Source of the DNA: Acidobacteriaceae bacterium
Lineage (GTDB): Bacteria; Acidobacteriota; Terriglobia; Terriglobales; Acidobacteriaceae
Length of the DNA stretch: 41,775 nt
Reading direction: 5' to 3'
Assembly: GCA_003156805.1 (NCBI GenBank)
Contig: PMHV01000057.1
Coordinates: 1 to 41,775, forward strand
A program made the position numbers and the translations under genes. The notes beneath the pieces were generated by a model that did not search any database, was not told the DNA's origin, and saw nothing but the letters and a program-made list of their open reading frames with translations. Below, piece by piece: positions 40,163 through 41,775 of this stretch (positions are counted from its first letter, which is position 1; each line of letters opens with the position of its first letter).

Positions 40163-41775
40163 TTGAGTTTAAGTATTCGCAACATCGCCATCATCGCCCA
40201 TGTGGACCACGGCAAGACCACGCTCGTCGACGCCATGCTGCAACAGAGCGGCACCTTTCGCTCCAACGAACATCACGTCGAACGCGTGATGGATTCCAAT
40301 GAACTGGAGCGCGAGCGCGGCATCACCATCCTGGCCAAGAACACCGCCATCTTTTATCACGATGTAAAGATCAATATTGTCGACACACCGGGCCACAGCG
40401 ACTTCGGCGGAGAAGTCGAGCGCGCACTGAAGATGGTGGATGGAGTCATGTTGCTGGTGGATGCGAGCGAAGGTCCGCTGCCGCAGACGCGCTACGTACT
40501 CAGCAAAGCGTTAGAGGCAAAGCTGCCGCCGATCGTGGTGATCAATAAAATCGACCGATCCGATGCGCGGCCGCAGGAGGTGCTGAACGAGATTTACGAT
40601 CTGTTCATCGATCTGGATGCGAAGGAAGATCAGCTCGACTTTCCCGTCTTGTACACCAACGCCAAGACCGGCACCGCGTCTACCGATATAAAAGGCGGTG
40701 GCGAAGATTTGCGGCCGCTGTTTGACGCCATTCTCAAGACGATTGTTGCGCACGAGGGCGATCCGGCCGGGCCGCTGCAAATCCTGGTCGCCAATCTCGA
40801 CTACAGCGACTACCTCGGTCGTTTGGCTATTGCCCGTGTATTCAATGGGACCATGCGCACGGGAGAAGAAGTTGGCATCGCCAAGCTCGACGGGTCGCTG
40901 CAAAAAACCAAGATCACCAAGCTGTTTTCGTTTTCTGGATTGAAGCGCACCGACATCACAGAGACCACGCTGGGTGACATCGTCGCCGTGGCGGGAGTGG
41001 AAGGCATCACCATCGGGGAAACCATCACGAATCCAGAAAACCCCGCGCCGCTGCCCCCGATCGTAATTGACGAACCAACCATCGCCATGCAATTTACGGT
41101 GAATACTTCGCCATTCGCAGGACGCGAAGGAGCCTACGTTACCTCGCGCAACCTGCGCGAACGGCTCAACAAAGAGCTCCTGACCAACGTCTCGATGCGC
41201 GTGGAAGACGCAGACACCACCGACACATTCAAGGTGATGGGCCGGGGCGAGCTGCAGCTCTCCATCATGATTGAGATGATGCGGCGCGAAGGTTACGAAC
41301 TGATGGTGGGCAAGCCGGAGATCGTTACCAAACGGATTGACGGCAAGCTGATGGAGCCGGTCGAACACTTGACCGTTGACGTCCCAGAAGAATTTGTCGG
41401 CGTGGTGATGGAACAATTGGGAGCACGCAAGGGCGAAATTAAGAACATGCACAATCACGGATATGGCCGGGTGCGGATCGAATTCCGCGTGCCCAGCCGC
41501 GGCCTGATTGGACTTCGCAGCCAGTTGCTCACCGATACGCGCGGGACGATCGTTATGAACTCGCTGTTCGATGGCTACACGGAGTGGCAAGGGGAAATTC
41601 CCCACCGGCTGACGGGTGCGCTGATCGCAGATCGGTCCGGCGTTTCCACGGCTTATGCTTTGTGGGGCTTGCAAGAGCGCGGCGAACTTTTTGTGGGGCC
41701 GGGCATTGAACTTTATGAGGGCATGGTGATCGGCGAGAACGCCAAGGATAACGATCTTGACGTCAACGCGGTGCG
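40163..41775 (+). CDS. typA: Ribosome-associated GTPase TypA/BipA (cut by window edge)
   Basis: 538 codons are visible of a protein that is usually about 605. TTG 40163 is the start, with GAAGGA 10 bases upstream; there is no in-frame ATG before the G1 motif. G domain: '[15 protein letters not shown]', '[17 protein letters not shown]', '[42 protein letters not shown]', '[13 protein letters not shown]'. Then EF-Tu domain II-like, and '[30 protein letters not shown]' plus '[17 protein letters not shown]', typical of TypA. It binds the 70S/50S ribosome and is needed for growth under stress. The C-terminus lies beyond the window. It is separated from the oxidase gene by 160 bp and is probably an independent unit. 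Confidence 0.95.
   Translation, partial: MSLSIRNIAIIAHVDHGKTTLVDAMLQQSGTFRSNEHHVERVMDSNELERERGITILAKNTAIFYHDVKINIVDTPGHSDFGGEVERALKMVDGVMLLVDASEGPLPQTRYVLSKALEAKLPPIVVINKIDRSDARPQEVLNEIYDLFIDLDAKEDQLDFPVLYTNAKTGTASTDIKGGGEDLRPLFDAILKTIVAHEGDPAGPLQILVANLDYSDYLGRLAIARVFNGTMRTGEEVGIAKLDGSLQKTKITKLFSFSGLKRTDITETTLGDIVAVAGVEGITIGETITNPENPAPLPPIVIDEPTIAMQFTVNTSPFAGREGAYVTSRNLRERLNKELLTNVSMRVEDADTTDTFKVMGRGELQLSIMIEMMRREGYELMVGKPEIVTKRIDGKLMEPVEHLTVDVPEEFVGVVMEQLGARKGEIKNMHNHGYGRVRIEFRVPSRGLIGLRSQLLTDTRGTIVMNSLFDGYTEWQGEIPHRLTGALIADRSGVSTAYALWGLQERGELFVGPGIELYEGMVIGENAKDNDLDVNAV

Overview
The window looks like chromosomal DNA of a soil-type Acidobacteriota, probably Terriglobia. This is inferred from a large Oar-like TonB-dependent receptor with a carboxypeptidase-regulatory-like N-terminus and an ...FFF end, three tandem Gloeo/Verruco-repeat secreted proteins, a SYLF-domain protein, and many REP-like hairpins and short-period repeat arrays between genes. 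No rRNA, tRNA, CRISPR array or complete insertion sequence was seen.

Layout. 1-3091 (mostly minus): a cut-off PAS-domain signalling protein, a partial duplication of an acyltransferase 3' end, a small lysine-rich secreted protein, a full LpxL/HtrB-type acyltransferase and a SYLF-domain protein. 3469-7986 (plus): a 49-residue zinc-finger protein and three tandem secreted proteins, each with seven 'GNLYG' repeats (probable seven-bladed beta-propellers). 8282-13675: an atypical LuxR-type response regulator lacking the phospho-accepting Asp, a secreted pilin-like protein behind an 11-codon leader ORF, a peroxiredoxin, a membrane-anchored hypothetical protein, a SufT/MIP18-family protein, a small membrane protein, a DmpA-type P1 peptidase and a small CxxC protein.

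14019-16093 is an isolated accessory gene: a Sll1717-like P-loop ATPase joined to a C-terminal PD-(D/E)XK nuclease-like domain, now split by an apparent -1 frameshift. It is flanked by REP-like sequence and by about 600 bp with no gene. It is the best candidate for a defence-type system in the window.

16690-20284 (plus) is the conserved cassette circularly permuted ATP-grasp / alpha-E / transglutaminase. 20297-39999 reads as an amine, polyamine or GABA catabolic island. On the minus strand from 33524 down to 20297 are a TonB-dependent receptor, three class III aminotransferases, two aldehyde dehydrogenases and an APC permease. On the plus strand from 33698 are a MerR+XRE+cupin fusion regulator, a complete PotDABC-type polyamine ABC transporter and a Tat-type lipoprotein flavin oxidase overlapping the last permease gene. 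A perfect 8-bp dyad over the -10 box of the regulator lies in the divergent intergenic region. The inferred job is uptake of amines or polyamines, oxidation or transamination to aldehydes, aldehyde oxidation, and entry as GABA/succinate-type or malonate-semialdehyde-type intermediates. The window ends inside typA/bipA.

A recurring structural feature is short-period tandem DNA (7, 8 or 13 bp units) starting within about 10 bp of stop codons, three times folded back as inverted arms. At least two other dispersed hairpin families and a degenerate GCTAAC...GATTCCA...GGGTATMCC element also occur.
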